In this document: in pieces, positions 1-8,210 of the stretch | Layout: each line of letters opens with the position of its first letter | Numbering within the stretch: position 1 is the first letter of the stretch | Assembly (NCBI GenBank): GCA_016285215.1 | Contig: JAEEQI010000097.1 | Location: 1-9,256 of the forward strand | Length of the DNA stretch: 9,256 bases | DNA from: Bacteroidales bacterium | GTDB taxonomy: Bacteria; Bacteroidota; Bacteroidia; Bacteroidales; UBA932 | Direction: 5' to 3' | The notes under the pieces: model-generated | The model's input: only the letters and a program-made list of their open reading frames with translations | Database searches by the model: none | Told to the model about the DNA's origin: nothing | Position numbers and translations under genes: made by a program

Positions 1-151
1 GGCGCAGGTGTACGAAAAGCAGCCTCTGGTGATAGTGAACGCGAGCGGCACGGCAAGTCCGGAGGATGTCATCGCCCTGGAGCAGCGCATAATATCAGCC
101 GTTAACGAGCGCTTCGGCATAGAACTCCACCCGGAAGTCGATCACATCTGA
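1..151 (+). CDS. murB: UDP-N-acetylmuramate dehydrogenase (MurB), C-terminal fragment
   Basis: This is the last 49 codons of a gene entering from the left edge; the first complete codon starts at base 2 and the TGA stop is at 149-151. The peptide contains KQPLVIVN, then a segment with alternating hydrophobic residues, and ends in FGIELHPEVDHI. That matches the C-terminus of MurB, where a helix is followed by a strand of the form FGI.L.PEV.xI. MurB is the FAD- and NADPH-dependent cytoplasmic enzyme that reduces UDP-GlcNAc-enolpyruvate to UDP-MurNAc, an early step of peptidoglycan precursor synthesis. The FAD-binding domain lies outside the window, so the call rests on the tail alone. It converges with the leftward beta-helix gene, with two hairpins between them. 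Confidence 0.75.
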   Translation, partial: AQVYEKQPLVIVNASGTASPEDVIALEQRIISAVNERFGIELHPEVDHI

Positions 152-161
152 TTCAGGCCGG

Positions 162-198
162 CTTCCGTACACAAAAAAGGCGGTTTTTGTTTACGAAG
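162..198. repeat. Imperfect hairpin, first of two tandem related copies
   Basis: Left arm at about 162-177 (CTTCCGTACACAAAAA), right arm at 184-198 (TTTTTGTTTACGAAG). The arms pair with one bulge and one mismatch around a GGCGG-type centre. The arms and loop resemble those of the hairpin at 212-251, so the two look like diverged copies of one unit. It lies 11 bases after the murB stop, and the T-rich right arm would suit termination of murB. Its function as a terminator is inferred. Confidence 0.55.
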
Positions 199-211
199 GG
201 CCGAAAAAACA

Positions 212-251
212 GATTCCGTGCACAAAACAGGCCGTTTTTGTGCACGGAATC
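212..251. terminator. Perfect 16-bp inverted repeat, probable bidirectional terminator
   Basis: The arms GATTCCGTGCACAAAA (212-227) and TTTTGTGCACGGAATC (236-251) are exact reverse complements, separated by the 8-base loop CAGGCCGT. The element sits between convergent genes, 19 bases beyond the stop of the leftward beta-helix gene and about 60 bases beyond the murB stop. The A-run in one arm and T-run in the other give each strand a U-rich descending arm. The position favours a shared terminator. The unusually long perfect stem and its resemblance to the neighbouring hairpin also allow a dispersed palindromic repeat. Confidence 0.65.
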
Positions 252-270
252 TTATTATATAGTAGCCTGA

Positions 271-1809
271 CTACTGGGGGATCTGGGCGCCGTAGCCGGG
301 CACCTTGCCGAAGAGGTCTTTCGCTTTTTCCCAAGGATACTTGTTGCAGTACATACTCGGGCGGATAATCTCGCTACCCTGCTGGTTCAGGCCGAAGAGA
401 CGGTTGACCTGGTTGGCCGCGGAATTGGCGTTGTAGCTCTGCGAGCGGATGATCTTCAGGTTCATAAAGCCCTCGAGATAAGACTTGTCAATGGCGTCGA
501 TGAAGGCCTTCTCGCTTGCGGGCAGGTCTTTGTTGCCTTCGTATTTCGGGCCGATCTGCTCGGCTTCCTCGATACGGGCGGCAGGGACGGAAATGGTCGC
601 GGCTCCGGCGGAGGCGAGTTCAAGGTCCCTGCGGTTGGCGAAGAAGTAGTTGTCGTAGAGATTGCTGATCTTGGCGGCCTCCATAGCCTTGTTGGACTCG
701 TAATAGACCCTCTCCACAGCGCAGTTGCTGTTGCATCCGAAGATATTGTTGTGGACATCTATCGTGCGGATACCATTCATAAAACGGAAGCCCTGGCCCA
801 TATCTTCGAAGCCCTTGGTACGGGTCCAGGTGAAGAGGACCGTATTGTGGTGGAAATCGAGGGAAACCTTGTCGATATCGGCATCCTTGACATTGCCCCT
901 GACCTGGCAGGCGGCATAGCGGCAGGAGATGAAGATATTGTTGCAGATTTCCATATGGCCCTTGCCCATAAGGGCGGAAATGCCATAGTCGCGGCAGTTG
1001 ACGAAGATGCAGTTGGAGACGCGCACATTGCCTTCCACGTCCATGTGGAGGGCATATTCGTCGCCGCTGGAGAAGCCAACCTTGGGGCAGTTGGGATTAG
1101 CGTCGGGTTCAATGAAACGGCCGGTCAGTACGCCCTTGTTGGGGGTGCCGGTGATCTCCAGGTCCACGTTGGCCACGCAGTAGCGGTTGTTCTCGCCGAG
1201 GTCGAAGACAAAGCCGTCCACTACGACATTGCCGACGGGACCGCTGTAGCCGTAAGGGCGCCTTGCGTTGAAGTTGAAAAGAGGAGCAATGAAAGACTGG
1301 TCGTAGGGCTGGATCTTGGTCACATACTTGATGACGTCCCTCTCGCTGAAGTCCGGAGAGTAACCACCGTAGATGCTGATGAACTTGCCCGGCTCGTGGG
1401 TTGCGTTGCCGAAGCGGCCGATTTCGATATAGCCGCGGTCCATACTTCCGAGATAATTGCCTTCCGCGACGAGGATCATATCATTTTCCTCAGCCGCTCC
1501 GATGGCTTTCTGAAGGTCTTTCATCGCAGTGGACGGGCTCAGGCCGTCGGCACGGGCGGAACCTATCGTCTGGCTCACATAGATGGTCTTGCCCTGGGCG
1601 ACGCGGGAAGCGCTTGCGGCTCCGGAATTGTTGGACGGGGCCTCTTTGAAACTTTCACCGCCGGAACGGACGGCTTTGTTCGCCTCGTTCTGGAGCACTC
1701 CCTTGGCTTTGTTGCCGAGAGAACGGAGGGCGGAATTGAGCTGGGCAGATGCAGGCTGCAGCGAAAGGAGCGTCAGCGCTGCGGCGAGGATGATGGACAA
1801 TCTTTTCAT
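271..1809 (-). CDS. Secreted right-handed beta-helix (pectin-lyase-like fold) protein of unknown function
   Basis: A 512-residue protein with a Sec signal peptide: KR at 2-3, a hydrophobic core to about residue 19, and probable cleavage after Ala22 (PASA/QLN). Residues 23-73 form a low-complexity Ala/Asn/Ser/Lys linker. Residues 75-121 (TIYVSQTIG..ADGLSPSTA..DLQKAI....DMILVAEGNYLG) are the N-terminal cap and first coil common in DUF1565-like parallel beta-helix proteins. Coil-like repeats follow, for example VRVSNCIFVNC (262-272), MEICNNIFISC (286-296), LDFHHNTVLF (317-326), IDVHNNIFGCN (350-360) and NLYDNYFFAN (383-392), with recurring asparagine turns and Cys pairs. Residues after about 415 are not repetitive. 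I see no catalytic polysaccharide-lyase signature, no lipobox and no obvious T9SS C-terminal domain. It is probably periplasmic or cell-surface and carbohydrate-related, but its substrate is unknown. It has its own promoter candidate and is separated from eno by a terminator. Confidence 0.85.
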   Translation of the reverse strand: MKRLSIILAAALTLLSLQPASAQLNSALRSLGNKAKGVLQNEANKAVRSGGESFKEAPSNNSGAASASRVAQGKTIYVSQTIGSARADGLSPSTAMKDLQKAIGAAEENDMILVAEGNYLGSMDRGYIEIGRFGNATHEPGKFISIYGGYSPDFSERDVIKYVTKIQPYDQSFIAPLFNFNARRPYGYSGPVGNVVVDGFVFDLGENNRYCVANVDLEITGTPNKGVLTGRFIEPDANPNCPKVGFSSGDEYALHMDVEGNVRVSNCIFVNCRDYGISALMGKGHMEICNNIFISCRYAACQVRGNVKDADIDKVSLDFHHNTVLFTWTRTKGFEDMGQGFRFMNGIRTIDVHNNIFGCNSNCAVERVYYESNKAMEAAKISNLYDNYFFANRRDLELASAGAATISVPAARIEEAEQIGPKYEGNKDLPASEKAFIDAIDKSYLEGFMNLKIIRSQSYNANSAANQVNRLFGLNQQGSEIIRPSMYCNKYPWEKAKDLFGKVPGYGAQIPQ

Positions 1810-1846
1810 AATATCGCTGGTTTGACGTAATCTTCCTATTGATTGC

Positions 1847-1880
1847 GTAAATATAGCAATTTTTGCGGTAGTTGCGGCAA
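1847..1880 (-). promoter_or_regulatory. Candidate promoter of the beta-helix gene
   Basis: Read on the minus strand, TTG (1880-1878) lies 22 bases upstream of TATATTTAC (1855-1847), an imperfect match to the Bacteroidota -33/-7 pattern (TTTG, then TAnnTTTG). It would start transcription near 1840, about 30 bases before the ATG, and downstream of the eno terminator. Neither box is perfect. Confidence 0.3.
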
Positions 1881-1888
1881 GATTGACG

Positions 1889-1922
1889 AAAAAAGCGCCG
1901 CAGAGAGACTGCGACGCTTTTT
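1889..1922 (-). terminator. Rho-independent terminator of eno
   Basis: On the minus strand the hairpin is AAAAAGCGTCGCAG, loop TCTCT, CTGCGGCGC, then six or more T. It begins 22 bases after the eno stop. The one non-Watson-Crick position (1898 with 1914) is a G-U wobble on the minus-strand RNA but a C-A mismatch on the plus strand, so the hairpin suits leftward transcription from eno. Confidence 0.85.
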
Positions 1923-1944
1923 GATTTCAAGCCAAAGCCGAGCC

Positions 1945-3264
<1,320 letters not shown>

Positions 3265-3266
3265 TT

Positions 3267-3304
3267 AAAAAATTTGCGTCACATCTTGGATGCGGCGCAA
3301 ATTT
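3267..3304 (-). terminator. Terminator of the lysC-dapA-dapB-ddh-asd operon
   Basis: On the minus strand AAATTTGCG (3304-3296) pairs perfectly with CGCAAATTT (3278-3270). After one mismatch, CGCATC pairs with GATGTG (one G-U) around the loop CAA, and the hairpin runs into six T. It starts 28 bases after the asd stop. The wobble pair is compatible with minus-strand RNA only, which fits leftward transcription out of asd. It also lies in the eno upstream region, so it could instead be leader structure of eno if eno transcription starts further upstream. Confidence 0.75.
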
Positions 3305-3305
3305 A
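3298..3305 (-). promoter_or_regulatory. Candidate -7 box of the eno promoter
   Basis: TAAATTTG on the minus strand is an exact match to the Bacteroidota -7 consensus TAnnTTTG. It lies 45 bases before the eno ATG and would give a leader of roughly 40 bases. No good TTTG -33 element is found at the expected distance (only a TTTT run about 15 bases upstream). The box coincides with the 5' arm of the operon terminator. Confidence 0.4.
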
Positions 3306-3331
3306 CGAATTTTTTAGCAGAAAAGGAAGAT

Positions 3332-4348
3332 TTAGCGGAGGGTTTCGTCCTTTTCCAGCAGGTATTCGGCAATTTGGACGGCGTTGAGGGCCGCGCCCTT
3401 GCGAATTTGGTCTCCGGTGAGCCAAAGAGTTATTCCATTGTCTTCGGCCAAATCCTTGCGAACCCGGCCCACATAAACGTCATCTTTACCGGCCGATTCC
3501 AGCGGCATCGGGTACACGTAGTTCTGAGGGTCATCCTCCAGGGTTACGCCCGGTGCCACAGACAGAGCTTTGCGAATAGCGGCAATCTCCAGGGGCTGCT
3601 CGGTCTCCAGCCACACCGACTCGGAGTGGGAACGGAGGGAGGAAACGCGGACACAGGTGGCCGATGTGCGAACATCGCTGTGCATAATCTTGCGCGTTTC
3701 GTTGAACATTTTCATCTCCTCCTTGGTGTAGTCGTTCTCCGTCATCTTGTCAATCTGGGGAATCACGTTGTAGGCCAGCTGGTGGGGGAACTTGCTCACG
3801 GTCTTCACCTCACCGGTCTCCACTATCTCGCGGTACTGCTGCTCCAGCTCGGCCATAGCGGCTGCACCGGCGCCGCTGGCGCTCTGGTAGGAGCTCACGT
3901 GAATGCGGCGGATGTGGCTCAGCTGCTCGATGGGCTTGAGAACCACTACCATTAAGATAGTAGTGCAATTGGGGTTGGCAATGATGCCGCGGGGGCGCAC
4001 CAGGGCATCCTCAGCGTTGCATTCCGGTACCACCAGGGGAACGTCTTCGTCCATACGGAAGGCGCTGGAATTGTCAATCATCACGCATCCGTACTTGGTG
4101 ATATCCTCTGCGAACTCCTTGGAAGTTCCGGCTCCGGCCGAGGTAAAGGCAATGTCGATGTCCTTGAAATCGTCGTTGTGCTGAAGCAGTTTCACTTCAT
4201 ACTCCTTTCCCCGGAACTCATACTTTCTTCCCGCAGAACGCTCGGACCCGAAAAGTACAAGATCGTCCATAGGGAAATCCCTTTGGGCCAGAATGCGGAG
4301 GAACTCCTGTCCTACGGCTCCGCTTGCTCCTACAATGGCTACTTTCAT
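3332..4348 (-). CDS. asd: Aspartate-semialdehyde dehydrogenase
   Basis: This enzyme reduces aspartyl phosphate to aspartate semialdehyde with NADPH in the cytoplasm, the second step of the aspartate pathway and the branch point to lysine/DAP, threonine and methionine. At 338 residues it is a normal length. The N-terminal Rossmann motif is GASGAVGQE (7-15). The nucleophile Cys128 is in ANPNCTT, and SYQSASGAG (153-161) supplies the active-site Gln155. Arg234 (CVRV) and the general base His241 (RSHSES) keep the seven-residue spacing known from E. coli Asd. The C-terminal [10 protein letters not shown] helix is typical. It is the last gene of the operon, 13 bases after ddh, and a hairpin terminator follows. 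The ATG start directly precedes the nucleotide-binding strand [10 protein letters not shown], so the start is secure. Confidence 0.97.
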   Translation of the reverse strand: MKVAIVGASGAVGQEFLRILAQRDFPMDDLVLFGSERSAGRKYEFRGKEYEVKLLQHNDDFKDIDIAFTSAGAGTSKEFAEDITKYGCVMIDNSSAFRMDEDVPLVVPECNAEDALVRPRGIIANPNCTTILMVVVLKPIEQLSHIRRIHVSSYQSASGAGAAAMAELEQQYREIVETGEVKTVSKFPHQLAYNVIPQIDKMTENDYTKEEMKMFNETRKIMHSDVRTSATCVRVSSLRSHSESVWLETEQPLEIAAIRKALSVAPGVTLEDDPQNYVYPMPLESAGKDDVYVGRVRKDLAEDNGITLWLTGDQIRKGAALNAVQIAEYLLEKDETLR

Positions 4349-4361
4349 TTTTAAAAACTAA

Positions 4362-5261
4362 TTAAACCAGGCTTCCGATCAGCTTCTCGCGGTCTCCGTA
4401 GAGCATATCGATGACCGGAATCTCAATAGTGGTATAGCAGCCCGGCTGCTGCTTCATAGAAGCGCGCGCCACATTCACCAGAATCTGGGCGGTCAGGGCC
4501 GGATTGTTGATTTTCATATTAAACTCAAAGAACTGGTTGTGCGTCTTTCCGCTCACGCCGTTTCTGACCAGATTCACGCCGTGGGCCACGTTGTTGATGG
4601 CGTTCACGCTCTCTACCGGAATCACGTGGGTCTCGTCGTGGGCAAAATAGGGGTCAGAGGTAATGGCTTCCGTCACGTCTTCCAGACGGGCGCCTTCTTC
4701 CAGCTCCACATACACCATACGGCGGTGAATGCCTTCTCCGGTGGGGATGGTCATAGAAAGGGCATCCTTCACGCCGGCCTTGGAACGGGCACACACGGAA
4801 TGTCCCATAGAGCGTCCAGGGCCGAAGTTGGTATAGGAAAGACCGCAGGGGGCCATACTTTCCATCAGGGCACGGACAATGGAATCGGAACCCGGATCCC
4901 AGCCGGCCGAAATAATGGCAACAGCTCCATTCTCCTTAGCCAGAGGCAACAGGGCCCTGCGATACTCTACTATAGAGGTATGGATATCAAACGAATCCAC
5001 GGTGTTAATGCCCAGGGCCAGATACTTCTTGGCGTACTCCTCACAAAGGCGGGAAGGCGTGGCAAGGATGGCCACATCCACCTTTCCCAGTTCCCGGATG
5101 TCCGAAACCACCGGATAAGGAGCCAGCTCCGGGAAACCTTCCCTGGAGGGCACCCGGCGGACCACTCCCGCACAAACCATATCGGGAGAAGTCTCAATAG
5201 ATTCCAACGTATATTGACCAATGTTGCCGTAGCCAACAATGGCTACTCTGATTTTTTCCAT
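4362..5261 (-). CDS. ddh: meso-Diaminopimelate D-dehydrogenase
   Basis: Ddh performs NADPH-dependent reductive amination of tetrahydrodipicolinate (its open-ring form) with ammonia to meso-2,6-diaminopimelate in one step, replacing the acylated dapD/argD/dapE branch. I chose the ATG at 5261 (MEKIRVAIVGYGNIGQ, 299 residues). A GTG further upstream at 5288 would add nine residues and run into dapB, while the ATG leaves a 13-base gap after the dapB stop and starts just before the Rossmann strand. GYGNIG at 10-15 and VVRR at 33-36 form the NADP site. NTVDSFDIH (86-94), ISAGWDPGSDS (117-127), FGPGRSMGHS (146-155) and NNPALTAQILV (252-262) are family motifs around the substrate. The length equals that of the shorter family members, the form I recall as usual in Bacteroidota. 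It lies between dapB, which makes its substrate, and asd. Confidence 0.95.
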   Translation of the reverse strand: MEKIRVAIVGYGNIGQYTLESIETSPDMVCAGVVRRVPSREGFPELAPYPVVSDIRELGKVDVAILATPSRLCEEYAKKYLALGINTVDSFDIHTSIVEYRRALLPLAKENGAVAIISAGWDPGSDSIVRALMESMAPCGLSYTNFGPGRSMGHSVCARSKAGVKDALSMTIPTGEGIHRRMVYVELEEGARLEDVTEAITSDPYFAHDETHVIPVESVNAINNVAHGVNLVRNGVSGKTHNQFFEFNMKINNPALTAQILVNVARASMKQQPGCYTTIEIPVIDMLYGDREKLIGSLV

Positions 5262-5274
5262 AATCTTTACAAAT

Positions 5275-5937
5275 TTACAATAATTCACTAAACTCGTGAA
5301 CTCCTTGGAGTCCTTCTGTCATCAAAGCAGCCAACACAGCTCCTTTGGCCAGTCCCTCGCGGGAAAACGCTTCGTGTTTAAGCGTGAGTTCATCACAGTC
5401 CGATTTTAGGGTAAGTGTATGGATACCGGGCACCTCTCCCTCACGAACCGAAGAGATGACCGGCTTTTCTCCCAGGGCCTTCTCCACCAGATTTCCCAGC
5501 GTGATGGCGGTGCCGGAAGGGGCATCCAGCTTGTGAATATGGTGGATTTCCTCAATGCAAGGCTCATAGCCGGCGCCTTTGAGAAGGGCCGAAGCCTTGG
5601 CGGCAGCCGCAAAAAGGGCATTCACGCCCAGGGAGAAGTTGGAGGCATAGATAAGAGGGGTGCCGGCCTCTTCAAAGGCGCGGCGGACATCGGCCTGGAT
5701 ATCATTCCAGCCCGTAGTGCCCACCACCGCGGCTTTGAAATGCCGGGCAATGAAGGCGTAGTTGGCCCTGAAGGCCTCCGGGGTTGTGAAATCTATACAG
5801 ACACATTCGCGGGCCGTTTCCGGATCGGTGGCCGTAATGTTTTCGCTGGCTTCCACCAGCTGGATGCCCCTGTTTTGGAGCTCCTTCTCTATCATATGTC
5901 CCATACGGCCGTAGCCGCTGATAATCACTTTGATCAT
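5275..5937 (-). CDS. dapB: 4-Hydroxy-tetrahydrodipicolinate reductase
   Basis: DapB reduces the dihydrodipicolinate-type product of DapA to tetrahydrodipicolinate with NAD(P)H. I chose the ATG at 5937 (MIKVIISGYGRMG, 220 residues), which makes an ATGA overlap with the dapA stop; a GTG at 5943 is possible but overlaps further. GYGRMG (8-13) is the nucleotide loop. GTTGW (73-77) and YASNFSLGVN (98-107) are conserved. EIHHIHKLDAPSGTA (130-144) is the catalytic signature, with His132, His133 and Lys136, and the SGT phosphate-like loop that holds the substrate carboxylate. REGEVPGIHT (165-174) matches the Bacteroidota form. It is about 50 residues shorter than the E. coli enzyme. The losses fall after the first alpha/beta unit and in the C-terminal tetramerisation strands, but the catalytic core looks complete. 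It is very probably active. Confidence 0.95.
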   Translation of the reverse strand: MIKVIISGYGRMGHMIEKELQNRGIQLVEASENITATDPETARECVCIDFTTPEAFRANYAFIARHFKAAVVGTTGWNDIQADVRRAFEEAGTPLIYASNFSLGVNALFAAAAKASALLKGAGYEPCIEEIHHIHKLDAPSGTAITLGNLVEKALGEKPVISSVREGEVPGIHTLTLKSDCDELTLKHEAFSREGLAKGAVLAALMTEGLQGVHEFSELL

Positions 5938-6806
5938 GCCCACAATTGATTCAGGGTTTGTTGTATCAGGGCTTCCGTCGATTCCTGGGCCGTTACCAGC
6001 GGCAGACGGAGGCTGTTTTCCATAAGTCCCAGCTGGGCCATAGCCACTTTGCCGGGGATGGGGTTGGGTTCTACAAAGAGGTTTTTGAACAGGGTGCTCA
6101 TCCGCTCGTTAAGTTCTTCGGCCCTCTTCCAATCCCCGCTCTGGGTGGCGTGTACAAACAGCGCCATCTCCATAGGGGCCACGTTGGAAGCTACCGACAC
6201 TACGCCGTGGCCACCCATACGCATCACGGCCAGGGTGTCGTCGTCGTTGCCGGACAGCACGCTGAAACCGGCCGGGGCACCTTGGATAATCTTCTGGATC
6301 TGGGCCCGGTTTCCGGAGGCCTCTTTCACAGCCACGATATTGGGCACATCGTGGGCCAGGGCCAGCGTGGTTTCGGCCTCGCAGTTGGTTCCCGTCCGGC
6401 CCGGTACATTATAGAGGATCACCGGCTTGTCCGTAGCTTCGGCCAGGGTCTTAAAATACTGGTAGATGCCGCGCTGCGGAGGTTTGTTGTAGAAAGGCAC
6501 TACCACCAGATAGGCATCGGCCTCCTTGAGCAGTTCCATATTGGCCAGCGTGCCGTGCACACTGTTGGTGCCCACGCCCACCACCACCGGGTGACCGGCG
6601 GCGTGCTCTTTTACGGTATGGAAGACCAGGAGCCTCTCTTCGTTGGACAGGGTGGGCGTTTCTCCCGTCGTTCCCAGGGGAACCAGGAAATCGACACCAG
6701 CCTGCACCTGGCGTTTTGTAGTGGCAACAAGGGCCTCTACGTCAACCTCTCCGTGGCGGAAAGGGGTAAACATAGCCGTTCCACAGCCTTTTAGCAAAGT
6801 ATCCAT
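5934..6806 (-). CDS. dapA: 4-Hydroxy-tetrahydrodipicolinate synthase
   Basis: DapA condenses pyruvate with aspartate semialdehyde, the committed step to DAP and lysine. It is a cytoplasmic TIM-barrel class I aldolase-like enzyme. The 290-residue length is standard. GTTGETPTL (45-53) carries the Thr46/Thr47 proton-relay motif, and PFYNKPP (104-110) holds the Tyr106 that neighbours the active site. YNVPGRTG (132-139) holds catalytic Tyr132 and substrate-binding Arg137, and VAVKEASGN (158-166) holds the Schiff-base Lys161. Numbering is nearly identical to E. coli DapA. The ATG overlaps the lysC stop in the sequence TAATG, and the TGA overlaps the dapB ATG, so translation is probably coupled across all three genes. 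I cannot judge from sequence alone whether the allosteric lysine site is functional. Confidence 0.98.
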   Translation of the reverse strand: MDTLLKGCGTAMFTPFRHGEVDVEALVATTKRQVQAGVDFLVPLGTTGETPTLSNEERLLVFHTVKEHAAGHPVVVGVGTNSVHGTLANMELLKEADAYLVVVPFYNKPPQRGIYQYFKTLAEATDKPVILYNVPGRTGTNCEAETTLALAHDVPNIVAVKEASGNRAQIQKIIQGAPAGFSVLSGNDDDTLAVMRMGGHGVVSVASNVAPMEMALFVHATQSGDWKRAEELNERMSTLFKNLFVEPNPIPGKVAMAQLGLMENSLRLPLVTAQESTEALIQQTLNQLWA

Positions 6807-8119
6807 TATCCAAAGAGCGTTTGACTTAAAGAACGAAGCGTAGCCACTTTGTCTTCTTCCCTTACCAGAAGGGAGATGTTGTAGTTGCTGCCGCCGTAGG
6901 AAACCATTCTCACCGGAATGTCTTTGAGGGCGTTCATAACCTTGGACTCAAAGCCGCAGTTGGCCCAGTCCATATCGCCCACCACGCACACGATGCACAT
7001 ATCCAGGTCCACCGACACGGTGCCGTACTTCTTGAGGTCGTGCACAATCTCGCTGAGGTAGCGGGTGTCGTCAATGGTCAGGGATACGCCCACCTCCGAG
7101 GTGCAGATCATATCAATGGGGGTGCGGTAGGTCTCAAAGATTTCAAAGACTTTGCGCAGGAAACCGTGGGCCAGCAGCATTCGGGACGATTTGATTTTGA
7201 TGGCCACAATATTGTCTTTGGCGGCCACGGCTTTGATGACGCCCGTATCCGGAACGCTGTCAATCAGGGTTCCCGGAGCTTCCGGTTCCATAGTATTCAG
7301 AAGGCGCACCGGGATGTTGGCATACCGGGCGGGGAGGATGCAGGTGGGGTGCAGGATTTTGGCACCAAAGTAGGCCAGCTCGGCGGCTTCGTCAAAATGA
7401 AGGTGACGCACGGCCGAAGTCTTCTCCACCACACGGGGATCGTTGTTATGGAGGCCGTCAATGTCGGTCCAGATCTGGATTTCCTGGGCACCGGTTACAG
7501 CGCCAATGATACAGGCCGAATAGTCCGAGCCGCCGCGCTTGAGGTTGTCTACCTCGTCGCGTGCGTTCATACAGATGTAGCCCTGGGTGATGTACAGATC
7601 GGCCCCTTTTTCTTTTTCAAGAAGCTTGCTCAGAAGCCCTTTGATGGCTTCCAGGTCGGGCTCTCCCTGGGCGTCGGTTCTCATAAAGGAGAGGGCCGGC
7701 AGGAGCCTGACGTTCACGCCCTGCTCTTCCAGATAAGTGGTCATCAGGAAGGTGGACATCAGCTCTCCCTGTGACAGGATAATCCGCTCCTGAACATCGC
7801 CAAAAGGCTCTTTAGTGATATCCGAGAGGGTGTTGAAAATGCCGTCAATGTATGCCTGGGCCTTCTCTTTGCTCTCCTGCTTGGAAAGGAGTTCCCTGAT
7901 AACACCATTATACTTTGCGTGCAGGGAAGCAATGGTATCCCTTGCTCCGTCCTGGTTACGACTGTACAGATAGCCGGCAATCTCTACCAGCGTATTGGTG
8001 GTACCGGACATAGCCGACAAAACCACGATATCCTTCTTTCCGGCGGTGATAAGGCGTGCGACCTCTTTGAAACGCTGGGCGCTTCCCACAGAGGTTCCGC
8101 CGAATTTTAGCACTTTCAT
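6806..8119 (-). CDS. lysC: Aspartate kinase, monofunctional with tandem ACT domains
   Basis: LysC phosphorylates aspartate with ATP, the first step of the aspartate pathway. At 437 residues it is a monofunctional LysC-type enzyme without a homoserine dehydrogenase domain. The kinase domain has KFGGTSVG (5-12), SQGEL (116-120, Glu119), KRGGSDYSA (194-202) and WTDIDG (217-222). Two C-terminal ACT domains follow, at about 303-370 and 377-437; the second contains SNYNISLLV. Aligned by eye with E. coli LysC, the lysine-contact positions of ACT1 (Met314, Gly319-Phe320-Leu321, Asp336, Ser341-Glu342) are mostly kept, with Ala317 where E. coli has Ser. Feedback inhibition by lysine is therefore plausible but inferred. 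It is the first gene of the operon, overlaps dapA by one base, and is transcribed divergently from argR. Confidence 0.97.
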   Translation of the reverse strand: MKVLKFGGTSVGSAQRFKEVARLITAGKKDIVVLSAMSGTTNTLVEIAGYLYSRNQDGARDTIASLHAKYNGVIRELLSKQESKEKAQAYIDGIFNTLSDITKEPFGDVQERIILSQGELMSTFLMTTYLEEQGVNVRLLPALSFMRTDAQGEPDLEAIKGLLSKLLEKEKGADLYITQGYICMNARDEVDNLKRGGSDYSACIIGAVTGAQEIQIWTDIDGLHNNDPRVVEKTSAVRHLHFDEAAELAYFGAKILHPTCILPARYANIPVRLLNTMEPEAPGTLIDSVPDTGVIKAVAAKDNIVAIKIKSSRMLLAHGFLRKVFEIFETYRTPIDMICTSEVGVSLTIDDTRYLSEIVHDLKKYGTVSVDLDMCIVCVVGDMDWANCGFESKVMNALKDIPVRMVSYGGSNYNISLLVREEDKVATLRSLSQTLFG

Positions 8120-8159
8120 TGTGAATATATTTAGAATACACTACTGAACTAAACCGATG

Positions 8160-8191
8160 CAAAGGAACACAGAATAAATGAGATATGCAAA
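8160..8191 (-). promoter_or_regulatory. Candidate promoter of the lysC operon
   Basis: On the minus strand TTTG (8191-8188) is followed after exactly 20 bases by TTCCTTTG (8167-8160), one mismatch from the Bacteroidota -7 box TAnnTTTG and with the expected -33/-7 spacing. Transcription would begin near 8153, leaving a leader of about 33 bases with no room for a riboswitch such as the lysine L-box. Control would then have to come from a protein acting on the DNA. Confidence 0.5.
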
Positions 8192-8210
8192 CTTTTTAAG
8201 AAATTTTTGT

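Noticed and set aside
751..1830. A 359-codon open frame on the plus strand, opposite the beta-helix gene
   Set aside because: The minus-strand protein has a signal peptide and coherent beta-helix repeats. The plus-strand product is a composition shadow (rich in Gly, Ala, Val, Asp) without domain features.
5262..5288. GTG start adding nine residues to ddh
   Set aside because: It lies inside dapB and adds MNYCKFVKI before the usual N-terminus. The ATG at 5261 gives the typical family start and a 13-base gap.
5938..5943. GTG start adding two residues to dapB
   Set aside because: The ATG at 5937 forms a standard ATGA overlap with the dapA stop and places the Rossmann strand at the usual position.
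8120..8160. Lysine (L-box) riboswitch or other leader RNA before lysC
   Set aside because: The predicted leader is about 33 bases and the whole divergent gap is 160 AT-rich bases without the structured core such a riboswitch needs.
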